Source: Kordiimonadaceae bacterium UBA4441
Lineage (GTDB): Bacteria; Pseudomonadota; Alphaproteobacteria; Sphingomonadales; Emcibacteraceae
Direction of reading: 5' to 3'
Length of the DNA: 64,000 bases
Assembly (NCBI GenBank): GCA_002390425.1
Contig: DGPL01000042.1
Location: forward strand, 1-64,000
Below are positions 63,279-64,000 of this stretch, one piece after another. Each line of letters begins with the position of its first letter. Position 1 is the stretch's first letter. The translations under genes and the position numbers were made by a program. Under the pieces are notes generated by a model, which searched no databases, was not told the DNA's origin, and saw nothing but the letters and a program-made list of their open reading frames with translations.

Positions 63279-63917
63279 ATGGCAAAGCAAACGAAAAATA
63301 ATGCTGAACGAAAGCAACGAGTGCGTAACCGTAACGAAAAGAAAATCATTTCGGCTGCAGAAAAGATATTCTCTGAAAAAGGATATAACACAGCAACCAT
63401 CCAAGAAATTGCTGATAAGTTAAATATGCCGAAAGCCAACATTCATTATTATTTTCCGACAAAGAAAGATTTATATTTAACCGTCATTATGAAACTTCGT
63501 GACCTATGGAAAAACGAAGTAGACGTCATGATGACCAAAAGCGATGCTAAGACCGCCTTACGGATTTATGTCAGAAGCTTGCTTGATATTTCATTTGAAA
63601 ATCCGCATGCCCATAAAATTTGGAATTGGGAAATGATGCGCGGCGCAAGAAACCTTACGTCGGACATTCGTGAAAGCATGAAAAAAAGAAATAAAAAAGA
63701 AACTGCGCTAATTCAGAGTTGGGTCGATACCGGACAAATTGTTTCGATTGAACCACAAAATTTACTTTATTTCTTATGGGGTATTACGACACATTTTTCA
63801 CATCAGCGGGATCAAATTAAAATTTTAAACGGCAATAAACACTTAAGCAAAGAGCAGCGTGAAAAGGTATATGATGATGCCGTCAATATGATCTTAAGAG
63901 GCGTCATCATTGAATAA
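63279..63917 (+). CDS. RutR-like TetR-family regulator
   Basis: A 212-residue TetR-family protein. HTH: IISAAEKIFSEKGYNTATIQEIADKLNMPKANIHYYFPTKKDLYLTVI. The ligand domain resembles RutR, the pyrimidine-responsive regulator of E. coli (KIWNWEMMRGARNL against RLFCMEMLAGAPLL; AGWVKSGKLAPIDPQHL against QSWVDTGQIVSIEPQNL). It lies 11 bases after glpK, but a RutR-like operator sits downstream at the window edge, so its targets are more likely the genes beyond 64000 than the glycerol operon. Confidence 0.82.
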   Translation: MAKQTKNNAERKQRVRNRNEKKIISAAEKIFSEKGYNTATIQEIADKLNMPKANIHYYFPTKKDLYLTVIMKLRDLWKNEVDVMMTKSDAKTALRIYVRSLLDISFENPHAHKIWNWEMMRGARNLTSDIRESMKKRNKKETALIQSWVDTGQIVSIEPQNLLYFLWGITTHFSHQRDQIKILNGNKHLSKEQREKVYDDAVNMILRGVIIE

Positions 63918-63963
63918 ACGCTGATATCCATACTATAAATTCTTATCTCTTTCTTCATAAAAA

Positions 63964-63991
63964 TTGACTATATAGTCAAGTTTTTTATAAT
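63964..63991 (+). promoter_or_regulatory. Promoter with overlapping RutR-type operator
   Basis: The perfect palindrome TTGACTATATAGTCAA (63964-63979) matches the RutR consensus TTGACCANNTGGTCAA with symmetric transitions. Its left end is also the -35 box TTGACT, with TATAAT (63986-63991) 16 bases later. A repressor bound there would block a gene starting past the right edge. Confidence 0.65.
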
Positions 63992-64000
63992 CTTCCTTTG

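Noticed and set aside
1..64000. CRISPR arrays, complete transposase genes or prophage
   Set aside because: No regularly spaced direct repeats, no transposase or integrase motifs and no phage structural genes were seen on either strand.

Overview
The window looks like chromosomal DNA of a low-GC (roughly 40% by eye), probably marine alphaproteobacterium. The lineage call rests on three things: a rhizobial-type glycerol ABC transporter operon (glpSTPQUV-glpK), an alphaproteobacterial-style rRNA promoter and leader at the left edge, and the MurL/MurD2 route to D-glutamate in peptidoglycan. No tRNA, rRNA gene body, CRISPR array or complete insertion sequence was found. Family names come from recognising motifs in the translated sequence; no search was run.

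Layout. 1-840: promoter and leader of an rRNA operon reading left out of the window, then non-coding DNA with two copies of a structured palindromic repeat (two more copies lie before 4.3 kb). 0.84-4.1 kb: CBS-domain protein, a methyltransferase divergent from an Rrf2 regulator with twin operators, and a DUF1499 membrane protein. 4.3-6.9 kb: murL-murD2. 6.9-8.0 kb: nnrS with two frameshifts. 8.1-10.4 kb: GFA-type protein, a candidate small RNA and a Kef-type antiporter. 10.5-14.8 kb: dgcR-dgcN-dgcA for D-glutamate breakdown, plus an uncharacterised permease. 15-31 kb: aldehyde dehydrogenase, ThuA, CNNM/CBS protein, SDR, nucleoside/sugar-type MFS permease, TIM-barrel isomerase, GMC oxidoreductase, a double-SBP histidine kinase, amino-acid permease with a Cys/Met PLP enzyme, and a Tat-exported Gfo/Idh/MocA protein. 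31.7-35.3 kb: exported serine hydrolase and an OsmC-YcaO fusion. 35.5-46.6 kb: a long sugar-acid operon (KDG kinase, cupin, RraA-like, DapA-like, TctCBA, DgoK, DgoA, exported FMN oxidase), an IclR regulator, an SDR and a second cupin. 47-50 kb: DUF5946 protein, a decayed TPR serine hydrolase and an MFS transporter. 50.4-52.3 kb: Hsp20 behind a heat-shock promoter and a ROSE-like RNA thermometer, then small unknown proteins among RNA hairpins. 52.4-55.5 kb: PLP decarboxylase and sulfatase. 55.9-63.3 kb: glycerol uptake and phosphorylation. 63.3-64 kb: RutR-like regulator and a matching operator-promoter at the right edge.

How it fits together. Most of the window serves scavenging of small carbon compounds: D-glutamate, oxidised or 3-keto sugars, sugar acids through a tripartite tricarboxylate transporter, glycerol, and sulfated substrates. 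Several sets carry their own regulator and a visible operator. The most notable points are a CXXCH haem-type motif inside an apparently exported FMN hydroxyacid oxidase; complementary degeneration of the two glycerol-transporter ATPase subunits; D-glutamate synthesis and breakdown genes within 10 kb; a repeat family whose stems carry compensatory changes; and several genes broken by apparent one-base losses in short homopolymers, which may be assembly errors.
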